A DNA stretch of 64,000 nucleotides from Rhizobium sp. SSA_523 (GTDB lineage: Bacteria; Pseudomonadota; Alphaproteobacteria; Rhizobiales; Rhizobiaceae): the NCBI RefSeq assembly GCF_030435705.1, contig NZ_CP129381.1:744001-808000 (forward strand), given 5' to 3'. Below the pieces are notes generated by a model that was not told the DNA's origin, did not search any database, and saw nothing but the letters and a program-made list of their open reading frames with translations. Made by a program: the position numbers and the translations under genes. The stretch's first letter is position 1. Each line of letters begins with the position of its first letter. Below are positions 45,418-54,313 of this stretch, in pieces.

Positions 45418-46478
45418 GCGCGTCTCCGATTGGTGAAGATCAGGGAGAAGAAGAAGGGAACGCCAACCAGCGCCGTGATCACGCCGATGGGCAGGATGGC
45501 GCCCGGAATGAGCATCTTGGACAGGACGGAGGTCGAGGACAGGAGCAGCGCGCCGCAGATGACGGAGCCCGGCAGGAAGAAACGCTGGTCCTCGCCCACC
45601 AGCATGCGGGCGATATGCGGACCAACCAGCCCGATAAAGCCGATCGTGCCGACGAAGGACACGGGTATGGCTGCGAGGAGGCTGACGAGCAGCATCGTCT
45701 CCAGGCGCAGGGCGCGGACATTGACCCCGAGGCTCGCGGCCTTGTCGTCTCCCAGTCGCAGGGCCGTCAGGGCCCAGGCCCGGCGCGCAAACAGGGGAAC
45801 GCAGATGACAAGCGCTAGGAACGTTACCGCGACCTTGCCCCAGGTCGCCTTGGTGAGGCTGCCCATCGTCCAGAAGACGACGGCGGCCAGCGCCTGTTCG
45901 GAGGCCAGGTATTGCAGCAGCGAGAGAAGCGCGTTGAAGGTGAAGACCAGCGCAATGCCGAGCAGCACGATGGTTTCGACCGTCACCCCCCGAAGCGTCG
46001 ACACGCCGTAGATGAAGAGGGATGCCAGCATTGCCATCAGGAAGGCATTGATCGGCACCATGAACTGCACCGCCGCCGGGAAGACGGCAACCCCGGCCAC
46101 CAGCGCCAGCGCCGCGCCGAAGCCCGCCGCCGCTGAAATGCCGAGCGTGAAGGGACTGGCCAGAGGATTGGCAAGGATCGTCTGCATCTGCGCGCCCGCC
46201 AGCGAAAGACAGGCGCCGACCGTTACCGCCATCAGCGCCACCGGCATGCGGATATCCCAGATGACGACGCGAAGCTGGTTGGAGACCACGTCCGGGGTGA
46301 ATATGCCGGCAAGGACTTCCGAGAGCGAATAGCGCGCCGGACCGAGCCCGATATCGAGCGCCACGGATAGCGCCAGAACCAGGGCCAGTCCCATCAAGAT
46401 GGCGATGCGACGCGCCGCCAGCGCACGGTAACGTCCACGCGCAACGACCTCATCTTCCCGCTGAAGTGCCACCACCAT
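45411..46478 (-). CDS. FecCD-type iron/metallophore ABC transporter permease
   Basis: A 355-residue permease with about ten membrane segments. GAQMQTILANPLASPFTLGIS and FVGTIGFIGLVGPHIARML are the FecCD hallmarks. A single permease gene is present, so it presumably forms a homodimer. ATG 46478 overlaps the binding-protein stop (TGATG). Confidence 0.92.
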   Translation of the reverse strand: MVVALQREDEVVARGRYRALAARRIAILMGLALVLALSVALDIGLGPARYSLSEVLAGIFTPDVVSNQLRVVIWDIRMPVALMAVTVGACLSLAGAQMQTILANPLASPFTLGISAAAGFGAALALVAGVAVFPAAVQFMVPINAFLMAMLASLFIYGVSTLRGVTVETIVLLGIALVFTFNALLSLLQYLASEQALAAVVFWTMGSLTKATWGKVAVTFLALVICVPLFARRAWALTALRLGDDKAASLGVNVRALRLETMLLVSLLAAIPVSFVGTIGFIGLVGPHIARMLVGEDQRFFLPGSVICGALLLSSTSVLSKMLIPGAILPIGVITALVGVPFFFSLIFTNRRRAW

Positions 46479-47611
46479 CAATTCGATCCTCGCGGCAGGG
46501 ATGCGAAATAGCCGGTCTTATAAGCGATCGGCAGGAATTTCTCGTGAAACTCTCGAAAAGTCTTTTCCGGATCGAGATCGGCAAAGAGGTCGGGATGAAA
46601 CCATTTCGCGAATTGCTGGATGGGGACGAATTCGTACGGGGCACCGTAGAACTGGTGCCAGACGGCATGCACCTGGCCCTTTTCGACCGCCTGCAGACCG
46701 GAGAAGGGTGTGCGCGTCATCAATGCAGCAAGCCTTTCCCTGGCAAGCTTCATATCGGCACCGCGCCCGACGGGGACGAATTGGTTGATGTCGGATTCCG
46801 CCGCCCAATTCGAGCCGGTCACGATGATCTGGTCCGGATTGGAAACCACCAATTGCTCCGCATTCAGATCGCCAAAGGTCGCGGTGATGATCCCGTCGGC
46901 AATGTTACGACCGCCGGCGGCATTCACCATGGCACCGAAGTTATAGGGGCCGAACGTGCGGCAGCAGCTGTTCTCGCCGGTAATGCCGGGTGCGCGCTCG
47001 ATGAAGACTGTCGGACGGTCAAGCGTTCGCACGCCCGCCAGGCGATCCGTCACCCTGGCAATCTGTTCGCGACGATAGGCCTTGAAACTCTCCGCCTGTT
47101 GCGTCGCGCCGGAAATCTGGCCGAGGAGATCGATGGATTTCTCGGTGTTCTTGTCGGGATCGATCCTGAAATCGAGATAGACGATGGTGATGCCGGCCGC
47201 GGCAAGTTTCGCTTCCAGACCGCTATCGGTAACGGATTTTTCCGATTCCAGATTGAGCGTCAGCACATCCGGAGCAAGCGCTATGGCGGATTCGACATCG
47301 AACGTGCCGCTCGGAATATAGCCGAACATCGGCAATTCGGCGATGTTCGGGAAATGCTCGACATAGGCTGCGTAACTGTCCGGATCCTTTTTCAGCAGAT
47401 CGTCGCGCCATCCGGCAATCGTGTCGAATGTGTGCTCGCCCTTCAATGCGGCAATCACGTGCACCTGCCGGGCCTCGCCGACGAGAACCCGCTTGGCCGG
47501 CAGATCCAGGGAGACCGTGCGTCCGGCCACATCGGTGATCTCCGCGGCGAAGGCGGGCGTGGCGAAAATGGATAAGAGGACGAAAAGCGTCCGAAAAAAT
47601 TTTGCAGGCAT
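46478..47611 (-). CDS. Iron-type ABC transporter substrate-binding protein 1
   Basis: A 377-residue class III (FecB/TroA-fold) periplasmic protein with signal peptide MPAKFFRTLFVLLSIFATPAFA. The mature part starts EITDVAGRTVSLDLPAKRV, the usual FecB opening. An adjacent Cys pair, C216-C217 (ENSCCRTFG), aligns with one in the paralogue encoded next door. GGGAGG precedes the ATG. The ligand is probably an iron complex, judged from the family and the IRO box upstream. Confidence 0.88.
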   Translation of the reverse strand: MPAKFFRTLFVLLSIFATPAFAAEITDVAGRTVSLDLPAKRVLVGEARQVHVIAALKGEHTFDTIAGWRDDLLKKDPDSYAAYVEHFPNIAELPMFGYIPSGTFDVESAIALAPDVLTLNLESEKSVTDSGLEAKLAAAGITIVYLDFRIDPDKNTEKSIDLLGQISGATQQAESFKAYRREQIARVTDRLAGVRTLDRPTVFIERAPGITGENSCCRTFGPYNFGAMVNAAGGRNIADGIITATFGDLNAEQLVVSNPDQIIVTGSNWAAESDINQFVPVGRGADMKLARERLAALMTRTPFSGLQAVEKGQVHAVWHQFYGAPYEFVPIQQFAKWFHPDLFADLDPEKTFREFHEKFLPIAYKTGYFASLPRGSN

Positions 47612-47687
47612 GGCTGCCTCCCGTGAGAAATGACCGGCAGACAGAGGTCCGCCGGCTTCGACTATTGGTGCGGTGAGGGTCCCGCTC

Positions 47688-48827
47688 TTACGTCGGGTCG
47701 TTCAGCGAGACGAAGTAACCGGAGTGATAGGGCACCGGCAGGAACCGATCATGCAGTTCCTGGAAGGTCGCCTCGGGATCGAGATCCTTGAACAGATCCG
47801 GATGCAGCCACTTGGCGATCTGCTGAACAGCCACGAACTGATAGGGATTGTTGTAGAACTGGTGCCAGATGGCGTGGACGTTCTTATCCTTCACCGCCTT
47901 GATATCGGTGAAGGCCGGTCGCGCCATCAGCTCCGACAGCTTCTTGCGCGCCAGCGCCTTGTCGGCACCCGGTCCCACGCCCACCCATTTGCCGGCGGGC
48001 ACATATAGTTCCCAATTCGCGCCGGTGACGATGACCTGATCCGGGTCGGAGGCGATGATCTGCTCCGGATTGACCGTGCCGAAGGTTCCGGGGATGATCT
48101 TGTCGGCCATGTTCAAGCCGCCTGCAATATCGACCATTCTGCCGAAATTCTCATTGCCGAAGGACATGCAGCAATCATCGCTATAGCCGCCGGCCCGCTC
48201 CATGAAGACGAGCGGCTTCTTCAGATCCTTGGCCTTGGCAATGACATCGGTGACGCGCTTGATCTCGGCATCGTGGAAGGTCACGAAGTCCTCGGCGCGT
48301 TTTTCCTGGCCGAACAGCTTGCCGATAAGCCGCATTGACGGATCGGTGTTCTCCATCGCCTTTTCGCGGAAGTCGACATAGACGAGCGGAATGCCGACCT
48401 TGGAGAGCTTCTCGATATAGCCACTCTCCTCCGTCGCGGATTTGGCGTCGATGTTCATGATGATGACGTCCGGCTTCAGCGTCACCGCCTGTTCCACGTC
48501 GAACGTGCCATCCTTCATGCCGCCGAATGTGGGGATCTTTGCCATCTCCGGAAATTTCTCGAGATAGATGTTCCAGCCATCCAGGTCCGCCTTCTTGAAA
48601 TCGTCGCGCCAGCCGACCACGCGCTTGAACGGCGCTTCCGTATCGAGGGCAGCGGTAAAGTAGATCTGTCGGCCTTCGCCGAGAATGACGCGCTCAACCG
48701 GGATATTCACCTCGACTTCGCGACCGGTAATGTCGGTCACCTTCACCTTTTCCGCGGCATGCGTTACACCCGCCAGCAAAGCAAGTGAAACCATGGCGGC
48801 TGCGGCCACCTTAGACACGTTGAACAC
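47688..48827 (-). CDS. Iron-type ABC transporter substrate-binding protein 2
   Basis: A 379-residue paralogue of the previous protein. The GTG 48827 start has GGAGG five bases upstream and gives signal peptide VFNVSKVAAAAMVSLALLAG. The mature N-terminus KVTDITGREVEVNIPVERV parallels protein 1, and the Cys pair is C219-C220 (SDDCCMSFG). Shared C-terminal motifs such as AIWHQFY and KWLHPDLF show a duplication. It is the first gene of the operon, directly downstream of the iron box; two receptors probably widen the ligand range. Confidence 0.88.
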   Translation of the reverse strand: MFNVSKVAAAAMVSLALLAGVTHAAEKVKVTDITGREVEVNIPVERVILGEGRQIYFTAALDTEAPFKRVVGWRDDFKKADLDGWNIYLEKFPEMAKIPTFGGMKDGTFDVEQAVTLKPDVIIMNIDAKSATEESGYIEKLSKVGIPLVYVDFREKAMENTDPSMRLIGKLFGQEKRAEDFVTFHDAEIKRVTDVIAKAKDLKKPLVFMERAGGYSDDCCMSFGNENFGRMVDIAGGLNMADKIIPGTFGTVNPEQIIASDPDQVIVTGANWELYVPAGKWVGVGPGADKALARKKLSELMARPAFTDIKAVKDKNVHAIWHQFYNNPYQFVAVQQIAKWLHPDLFKDLDPEATFQELHDRFLPVPYHSGYFVSLNDPT

Positions 48828-48868
48828 GTCTGCCTCCATCTGATGTTTCTGGGGCATCTATGATTTTA

Positions 48869-48883
48869 TGACTTTTATCGTCA
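48869..48883. promoter_or_regulatory. Iron-responsive operator (IRO box, TGA-N9-TCA)
   Basis: TGACTTTTATCGTCA fits the rhizobial RirA-linked IRO consensus TGA-N9-TCA. It lies in the divergent region, 42 bases before binding protein 2 and 56 bases before the methyltransferase, so it could control both. The motif is short, so chance occurrence is possible, but position and context support it. Confidence 0.55.
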
Positions 48884-48893
48884 AGAATTATCT

Positions 48894-48910
48894 TTTAGAA
48901 GAATTCCAAC
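48894..48910. promoter_or_regulatory. Partial Irr-box-like (ICE) element
   Basis: TTTAGAA-GAA-TTCCAAC resembles the Irr control element TTTAGAA...TTCTAAA: the left half is exact and the right half matches at five of seven positions. It lies between the IRO box and the methyltransferase. The evidence is weak on its own. Confidence 0.3.
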
Positions 48911-48938
48911 ATATTGATGACCACAACGGGAAGATGTG

Positions 48939-49742
48939 ATGCAGGATTATGCAGCCCCCGCTAACTACAACCTCAAGGATGAGATCAAGGCTTACTGGTC
49001 TCTGCGCGCCGAAACCTTCGATACCCAGCCGGGCCATGAGATCTTTTCCGAGGCCGAACGTCAGGCCTGGCATCGTCTGATCCTGCGCCATCTCGGCGAA
49101 GGCAAGGGCCGCGCCGCGCTCGACCTGGCCTCGGGAACCGGAGTGGTCTCCCACCTTCTTGACGATCTCGGCTTTCGCGTCACCGGCATGGACTGGGCCG
49201 AGCCCATGCTGGAGCGCGCGCGCGAGAAGGCAAAGAGCCGCGGCCGCAGCATCCGCTTTCTGATGGGTGATGCGGAGCACACGATGGAGGATGACGACAG
49301 CTATGACGTGATCACCAACCGGCATCTTGTCTGGACCCTGGTCGATCCGAAATATGCATTCGTAGAATGGCACCGGATCTTAAAAACGGGTGGCCGGTTG
49401 CTGATCGTCGATGGCGACTTCGTCAATCCCGGCCTTTTCTCCATCCTCAGCAAGCGGCTTTCCACCCTGATGGGCGCATTGGGCATTTCTGGCAGAGGAA
49501 TGGAGAACGGCCCGGCAGCGGCGCTTGCAGAAACCCATCGCAGCATCCTGTCACGGGTTTATTTCTCACAGGGCGCGCGAGCGGAAGCCGTCGTCGACCT
49601 GCTCCGGCAAGCGGGCTTCAGCCAGATCACCATCGACACGGATATGCGCGCCATCCATCGCGCGCAGAAACGGCATTTTAGCTTTCTGAAAGGCCTGGAA
49701 CGCTCGACACAGCATCGCTACGCGATCTGCGCGGTCAAATAG
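48939..49742 (+). CDS. Class I SAM-dependent methyltransferase
   Basis: A 267-residue methyltransferase. Motif I is LDLASGTGVVSHLL, followed by VTGMDWAEPML and, later, FLMGDAEHTMEDDDSYD. It has no signal peptide. ATG 48939 follows GGGAAG. It is divergent from the iron-type ABC operon and shares its iron box, so it may modify an imported metallophore, porphyrin or metal-bound ligand (inference). It ends five bases from the convergent Lrp-type gene. Confidence 0.87.
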   Translation: MQDYAAPANYNLKDEIKAYWSLRAETFDTQPGHEIFSEAERQAWHRLILRHLGEGKGRAALDLASGTGVVSHLLDDLGFRVTGMDWAEPMLERAREKAKSRGRSIRFLMGDAEHTMEDDDSYDVITNRHLVWTLVDPKYAFVEWHRILKTGGRLLIVDGDFVNPGLFSILSKRLSTLMGALGISGRGMENGPAAALAETHRSILSRVYFSQGARAEAVVDLLRQAGFSQITIDTDMRAIHRAQKRHFSFLKGLERSTQHRYAICAVK

Positions 49743-49747
49743 CAAGT

Positions 49748-50230
49748 TCACCGTCTGCGTCCGCGCGCGGTCAAGGCATTGCGGATGGAGAAGCTGGAAT
49801 GAATGCGGCTGACGCCTGGCAGTTTCGAGAGGATTTCCGTGTGGATCCTCTCGAACTCCCTCGGGCTTTCAACCTCGACGCGGAGAAAATAGTCCCAGTC
49901 GCCGGTCATCAGATAGCATTCGCGGATTTCAGGATGTTTGCGCACCGCATCCTCGAACCGGTTCAAATAATCTTCCGTCTGCCGGTCCAGCGTGATGTTG
50001 ATCATCACCGCAAGCGTACTTCCTTCCTCGGCGGAACCGATAAGAGCGGTATAGCCGCGAATGACCCCCTCTTCCTCCATCGTCCGGATGCGCCGCAAGC
50101 AGGCGGAAGGCGACAGGCCGACAGCCTCCGCCATTTTGGCACTGCTCATGCGCGCGTCGAGCCTGAGAAGGCGGATGATGTTGCGGTCGATGGCATCCAG
50201 AGAAGCAGCCACGCGGGATTCCTTCGTCAC
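49748..50230 (-). CDS. dadR: Lrp/AsnC-family regulator of the dad locus
   Basis: A 160-residue Lrp-type protein. The N-terminal HTH (about residues 12-60) has LDAIDRNIIRLLRLDARMS and GLSPSACLRRIRTMEEEG; the C-terminal RAM ligand domain follows. The start is set at GTG 50230, which gives the normal length; no good ribosome site is seen. It is divergent from alanine racemase and D-amino acid dehydrogenase, matching the known role of such regulators in alanine-induced dad expression. Confidence 0.85.
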   Translation of the reverse strand: MTKESRVAASLDAIDRNIIRLLRLDARMSSAKMAEAVGLSPSACLRRIRTMEEEGVIRGYTALIGSAEEGSTLAVMINITLDRQTEDYLNRFEDAVRKHPEIRECYLMTGDWDYFLRVEVESPREFERIHTEILSKLPGVSRIHSSFSIRNALTARGRRR

Positions 50231-50271
50231 CAGGATCAATATTGGACGGATTTGAGCACAAATGCACGATT

Positions 50272-50299
50272 CATGCAATAATTGATAATTTCACGCATG
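50272..50299. promoter_or_regulatory. Candidate Lrp-type operator in the dad divergent region
   Basis: CATGC (50272-50276) and GCATG (50295-50299) flank an AT-rich 18-base centre between the divergent dadR and alanine racemase genes. Lrp-type proteins favour such AT-centred inverted repeats. The call is from position and symmetry only. Confidence 0.35.
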
Positions 50300-50349
50300 A
50301 TCGGTGAGCTATCCTGAAGCTCCGGAAAAGGCGCACACAGGATCGATCT

Positions 50350-51468
50350 ATGGACATGCATTCCAGTCAAACCTGGCAGAAGGTCGGTGCAGCCGGCATA
50401 CTGACCGTTGATCTTGCGGCGCTGCGGCGCAATTACAGGCGGATTGCGGACATGGTCGCCCCTTCGCAGGCCGGCGCCGTGGTCAAGGCCAATGCCTATG
50501 GCCTCGGCGCCGAGCACGTGGCGCAAGCGCTGTTTGCCGAAGGCTGCCGCACCTTTTTCGTCGCGGAATATGGCGAAGCGGTCGCCTTGCGCGCCCGTTT
50601 GTCGCGCTCTGCGGAGATCGTCGTGCTCAACGGCCTGCAGCCCGGAGCCGAGGCCGATTGCGCGCAACGCGGCATCATCCCCGTGCTGAATTCTCTGGAA
50701 CAGACGGCGCGCTGGCGCAGCATTGCGACGCTCTGCAGCGACGGGCTTCCTGCGCTGCTGCAAGTCGATACCGGCATGGCGAGGCTCGGCATGTCGCATG
50801 CAGAGGCGGCAAGTCTTGCTGCCAATCCCGGCATGCTGGCAGGAATCCGGCTGCGCTACATCATGAGCCATCTGGGCTGCGCCGATGAAACGGAGCACCC
50901 GCATAATCACGCTCAGGCTCAGGAAATGCAGCGGATCTCGGCGTTGTTTCCGACCATACCGCTCTCCTTCGGCAATTCCGGCGGATCCTTTCTCGGCGAA
51001 GCGTTCCGCGGCGCCCTGGTGCGGCCGGGCATTGCCCTTTACGGCGGGCGATCCACCGACCGGCCCGGCGATACAGTGGAGCCTGTCGTGCGGGTGGAGG
51101 GCGCGATCATCCAGACCCGGCTCGTGGACGACGGGACGGCCGTCGGCTATTCCGCCAGCCACACCACAACCGGCAAACGGCGCCTTGCGACCGTCTCGCT
51201 TGGCTATGCGGACGGGATCCTGCGCGCGCTCAGCAATCGCGGCGCTTTCTACGCCGGCGCACAGCGCCTGCCGATCGTCGGCCGCGTCTCCATGGACAGC
51301 ACGATCATCGATATCACCGATCTCGAGGGCGAGGACCTAAAGCTCGGCAGCCTTGTCGAGTTCATAGGTCCGCATCAATCGCTGGAAGCGGTTGCGGCCT
51401 GGGCGGACACGATTTCATGGGAGGTGCTGACCTCTCTCGGCGCGCGCTACCAGCGCCATTATATCTGA
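50350..51468 (+). CDS. dadX: Alanine racemase (catabolic, DadX-like)
   Basis: A 372-residue PLP enzyme interconverting L- and D-alanine. The PLP Lys is K46 in VVKANAYGLG. The second catalytic Tyr is in GTAVGYSASH, and GRVSMDSTIIDIT is the conserved C-terminal substrate motif. It lies 27 bases upstream of a D-amino acid dehydrogenase, so it converts L-Ala to the D-form for oxidation to pyruvate. It may also supply D-Ala. Confidence 0.94.
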   Translation: MDMHSSQTWQKVGAAGILTVDLAALRRNYRRIADMVAPSQAGAVVKANAYGLGAEHVAQALFAEGCRTFFVAEYGEAVALRARLSRSAEIVVLNGLQPGAEADCAQRGIIPVLNSLEQTARWRSIATLCSDGLPALLQVDTGMARLGMSHAEAASLAANPGMLAGIRLRYIMSHLGCADETEHPHNHAQAQEMQRISALFPTIPLSFGNSGGSFLGEAFRGALVRPGIALYGGRSTDRPGDTVEPVVRVEGAIIQTRLVDDGTAVGYSASHTTTGKRRLATVSLGYADGILRALSNRGAFYAGAQRLPIVGRVSMDSTIIDITDLEGEDLKLGSLVEFIGPHQSLEAVAAWADTISWEVLTSLGARYQRHYI

Positions 51469-51495
51469 GACAAGAAGAAGACGGGGAAGACCTTC

Positions 51496-52749
51496 ATGAA
51501 CATCATCATCCTTGGCGCTGGCGTCATTGGCGTCACCTCGGCCTATTATCTGGCGAAGGCAGGACATTCTGTCACCGTGCTCGACCGGCAGGCCGGGCCG
51601 GCGCTGGAGACGAGCTTTGCCAATGCCGGCGAAGTGTCCTTCGGCTATTGCTCGCCCTGGGCGGCGCCCGGAATTCCGCAAAAGGCGCTGAAATGGATTT
51701 TCATGGAGCATGCTCCGCTGATCCTGCGCCCGAAGCTGGACGGCCCGATGCTGACCTGGATGATGCGCATGCTGATGAACTGCACCTCGGCGCGCTATGC
51801 GCAAAACAAGAGCCGCATGTTGCGCCTGGCGGATTACAGCCGGCTGGCGCTGGCGGAGGTTCGGGCCGAAACGAATGTGGTTTATGATCAGCGCATGCAG
51901 GGAACTCTGCAGCTCTTCCGCACAGAGGCGCAGCTGGAAGCCTCGGCCAAGGACGTCAAGGCGCTGGCTGCCGATGGCATACCATTCGAGGTTCTGGATC
52001 CGGACGGCTGCATTCGCGTCGAGCCGGCTCTTGCCCATGTACGCCACAAGATCGTCGGCGGTCTTCTGACCCCAAAGGATGAAACGGGCGACTGCTTCAA
52101 ATTCACAAATCTCTTGGCAGACAAGGCTGCGGGAATGGGCGTGAGCTTCCGGTGGGGCGTTTCCGTCAAGGGGCTGGATGTTCAGGGCGGCGAGGTGAAG
52201 GGCGTCGTCACCGAGCGTGGCCTGATCGCCGCCGATGCCGTCGTCGTGGCACTCGGCAGCTATTCGCCGTTGCTGGTCAAGCCGCATGGCATCGACCTGC
52301 CCGTCTATCCCGTCAAAGGCTATTCGCTGACCATCCCCATCACCGATGCATCGAGAGCACCCGAATCGACGGTCATGGACGAGACCTACAAGATCGCCAT
52401 CACCCGGCTTGGCGATCGCATCCGCGTCGGCGGCATGGCAGAGATTTCCGGCTATACGAATGATCTCGGCGCCGCACGCCGCCGCACGCTCGAACATTCC
52501 GTCACGGATCTCTTTCCCGGCGGCGATGTCTCGCGCGCCGATTTCTGGTCCGGTTTGCGGCCGATGACGCCGGACGGAACGCCGGTAATCGGGCCGACGC
52601 GCATCCGCAATCTCTACTTGAACACCGGCCACGGCACGCTCGGCTGGACCATGAGCTGCGGCTCGGCCAAACTTCTCGCTGATCTGGTGGACGGCAAGGC
52701 ACCGGATATCGAAAGCAGGGATCTTTCCATCAGCCGCTATGCGGCGTGA
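51496..52749 (+). CDS. dadA: D-amino acid dehydrogenase small subunit (DadA)
   Basis: A 417-residue FAD-dependent oxidoreductase. The dinucleotide motif is [19 protein letters not shown], and [12 protein letters not shown] plus YPVKGYSLT and [13 protein letters not shown] are characteristic of DadA. It oxidises D-alanine and other D-amino acids to 2-oxo acids at the membrane. Its stop directly abuts the convergent GGDEF stop (TGATCA). Confidence 0.95.
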   Translation: MNIIILGAGVIGVTSAYYLAKAGHSVTVLDRQAGPALETSFANAGEVSFGYCSPWAAPGIPQKALKWIFMEHAPLILRPKLDGPMLTWMMRMLMNCTSARYAQNKSRMLRLADYSRLALAEVRAETNVVYDQRMQGTLQLFRTEAQLEASAKDVKALAADGIPFEVLDPDGCIRVEPALAHVRHKIVGGLLTPKDETGDCFKFTNLLADKAAGMGVSFRWGVSVKGLDVQGGEVKGVVTERGLIAADAVVVALGSYSPLLVKPHGIDLPVYPVKGYSLTIPITDASRAPESTVMDETYKIAITRLGDRIRVGGMAEISGYTNDLGAARRRTLEHSVTDLFPGGDVSRADFWSGLRPMTPDGTPVIGPTRIRNLYLNTGHGTLGWTMSCGSAKLLADLVDGKAPDIESRDLSISRYAA

Positions 52750-54204
52750 TCAGGCCTGGCGGATAAGCGTCAGACTGCGGCGCTGCTGGCCGCGCTTGTC
52801 CTCATACATCAGCGCGTCCGCCCGCTTCACGACGCTCTCCACGCTCTCGCCGTCCTCGCTCGTCGCACAGCCAATGGCAATGCTCAGCGGTGCGCTCGAA
52901 TAGAACTGGTTGTTGATCTTCAGGAGTTCCTGGATCGTCTCGCTCATGGCATTGACCGCCAGGCGGTCGGCGCCGGGCATCAGAATCGCAAACTCGTCGC
53001 CGCCGATGCGGGCCGCGTGGTTCGGCCGCGAGACCGCGCCGTTGAGCACCTCGCCGATCCGCCGCAGAAGCTGATCGCCCGCATCATGCCCGAGATTGTC
53101 ATTGGCATCCTTCAGTCCGTTCAGATCGATCATGATGACCGAGAGCGGACGCAGCGGCTTGCGCTCGAGGCGGTTCATCTCTTCCATGTAGAAGGCGCGA
53201 TTGTGCAATTTCGTCAGCACATCATGCTTGCCGAGATATTCCAGGTAGGCCTCGGCCTTCTTGCGTGCCGTAATATCGGTCAGCGCCACCTGGACGAGCG
53301 ACCAATCCTGCTCATAGCCGGGAAGCACGGAAAACTGCAGCAGCACGTAGCGCTCCGAACCGTCGAGCGCGTAATTGACCACTTCGCGCTGGTGGAAGAG
53401 GTTGTCGTTCCACAGATCGATGAGCTGCTCCTTGAAGTGCTTCTCCATCTCGTCGCGGAATATCTCGTTCTGGCGCCGGAACAGCGTCTGCCGATCGCTG
53501 GCGCAGAAAAGATCGAGCGTCGCCTGGTTGACGTCAATCACACGGATCTCGCTCATGCATTGCTGGACAAATTCCGGATGCACATCGGTGAACACCCGGA
53601 AATCCACGATGCCGCATTGCCGGACTTCCTCGATCTTGTGCTTGATCCGGCTGAAGTCCTCGACCCACAAAGATACCGGCGAGTGCTGGAAGATGCCTTC
53701 CGCATATTGGCGGTTGCGCGCTTCTGCACGCCTGGCCTCTTCCCGCTCTGTGATGTTCTCCGTCGTCAGCAGCACCTGACCCAGCGTCGCCTCGAAGCCG
53801 GGCAGAACCGTGCCGCGCAACTGTATGTCCAGCCGGCGGCCCGAAAGGGAATAATTGACCGTGTTGCTGGCAAATTCCGTCTCGCCGTCGAAAAGCGCCG
53901 CGAGTTCGTTGATATGGCTCTCCAGCATCTCATCCCGGAAGATGCGGGAGAGATTGCCGATGAGATGCGTCTGATCCTGCGCCTCGAACAGCTCCAGAAC
54001 CTTTTGGTTGACCTTCAGGACGCGGATCTGCCCGGCGCATTCGGCAATACGGGACAGATCCGCACGCAAATGCGCCCGGATATCTGTAACACCCGCTGCC
54101 TTCCAGGATTCGAACTGCCGTTTGACCTGGCTGAAGTCCTCGATCCACATCGGGATCGGCGCGAGGTCGAAAATATCGGAAGTCAGCTGCATCGCCATCA
54201 TCAT
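52750..54204 (-). CDS. Diguanylate cyclase with duplicated PAS-like domains
   Basis: A 484-residue protein. Two related sensor repeats, about residues 8-155 and 165-300, both begin with a P(I/V)xxWxEDFS pattern and share a NQ..L.LF motif. A GGDEF domain follows with an intact GGDEF active site. The position of the inhibitory site reads RPNH instead of RxxD, so product feedback may be lost. Several starts are possible (GTG 54210, TTG 54207, ATG 54204); no ribosome site decides. Confidence 0.9.
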   Translation of the reverse strand: MMMAMQLTSDIFDLAPIPMWIEDFSQVKRQFESWKAAGVTDIRAHLRADLSRIAECAGQIRVLKVNQKVLELFEAQDQTHLIGNLSRIFRDEMLESHINELAALFDGETEFASNTVNYSLSGRRLDIQLRGTVLPGFEATLGQVLLTTENITEREEARRAEARNRQYAEGIFQHSPVSLWVEDFSRIKHKIEEVRQCGIVDFRVFTDVHPEFVQQCMSEIRVIDVNQATLDLFCASDRQTLFRRQNEIFRDEMEKHFKEQLIDLWNDNLFHQREVVNYALDGSERYVLLQFSVLPGYEQDWSLVQVALTDITARKKAEAYLEYLGKHDVLTKLHNRAFYMEEMNRLERKPLRPLSVIMIDLNGLKDANDNLGHDAGDQLLRRIGEVLNGAVSRPNHAARIGGDEFAILMPGADRLAVNAMSETIQELLKINNQFYSSAPLSIAIGCATSEDGESVESVVKRADALMYEDKRGQQRRSLTLIRQA

Positions 54205-54313
54205 CAACACTTATATTCATCATGAACGATACGTGCCGCCTGCGCGGCTCGCGAATCATATGCGCAAACTAGAGTATGAAGCTTAACAGCAAACTCTCAC
54301 GTGCGAGATCCTG

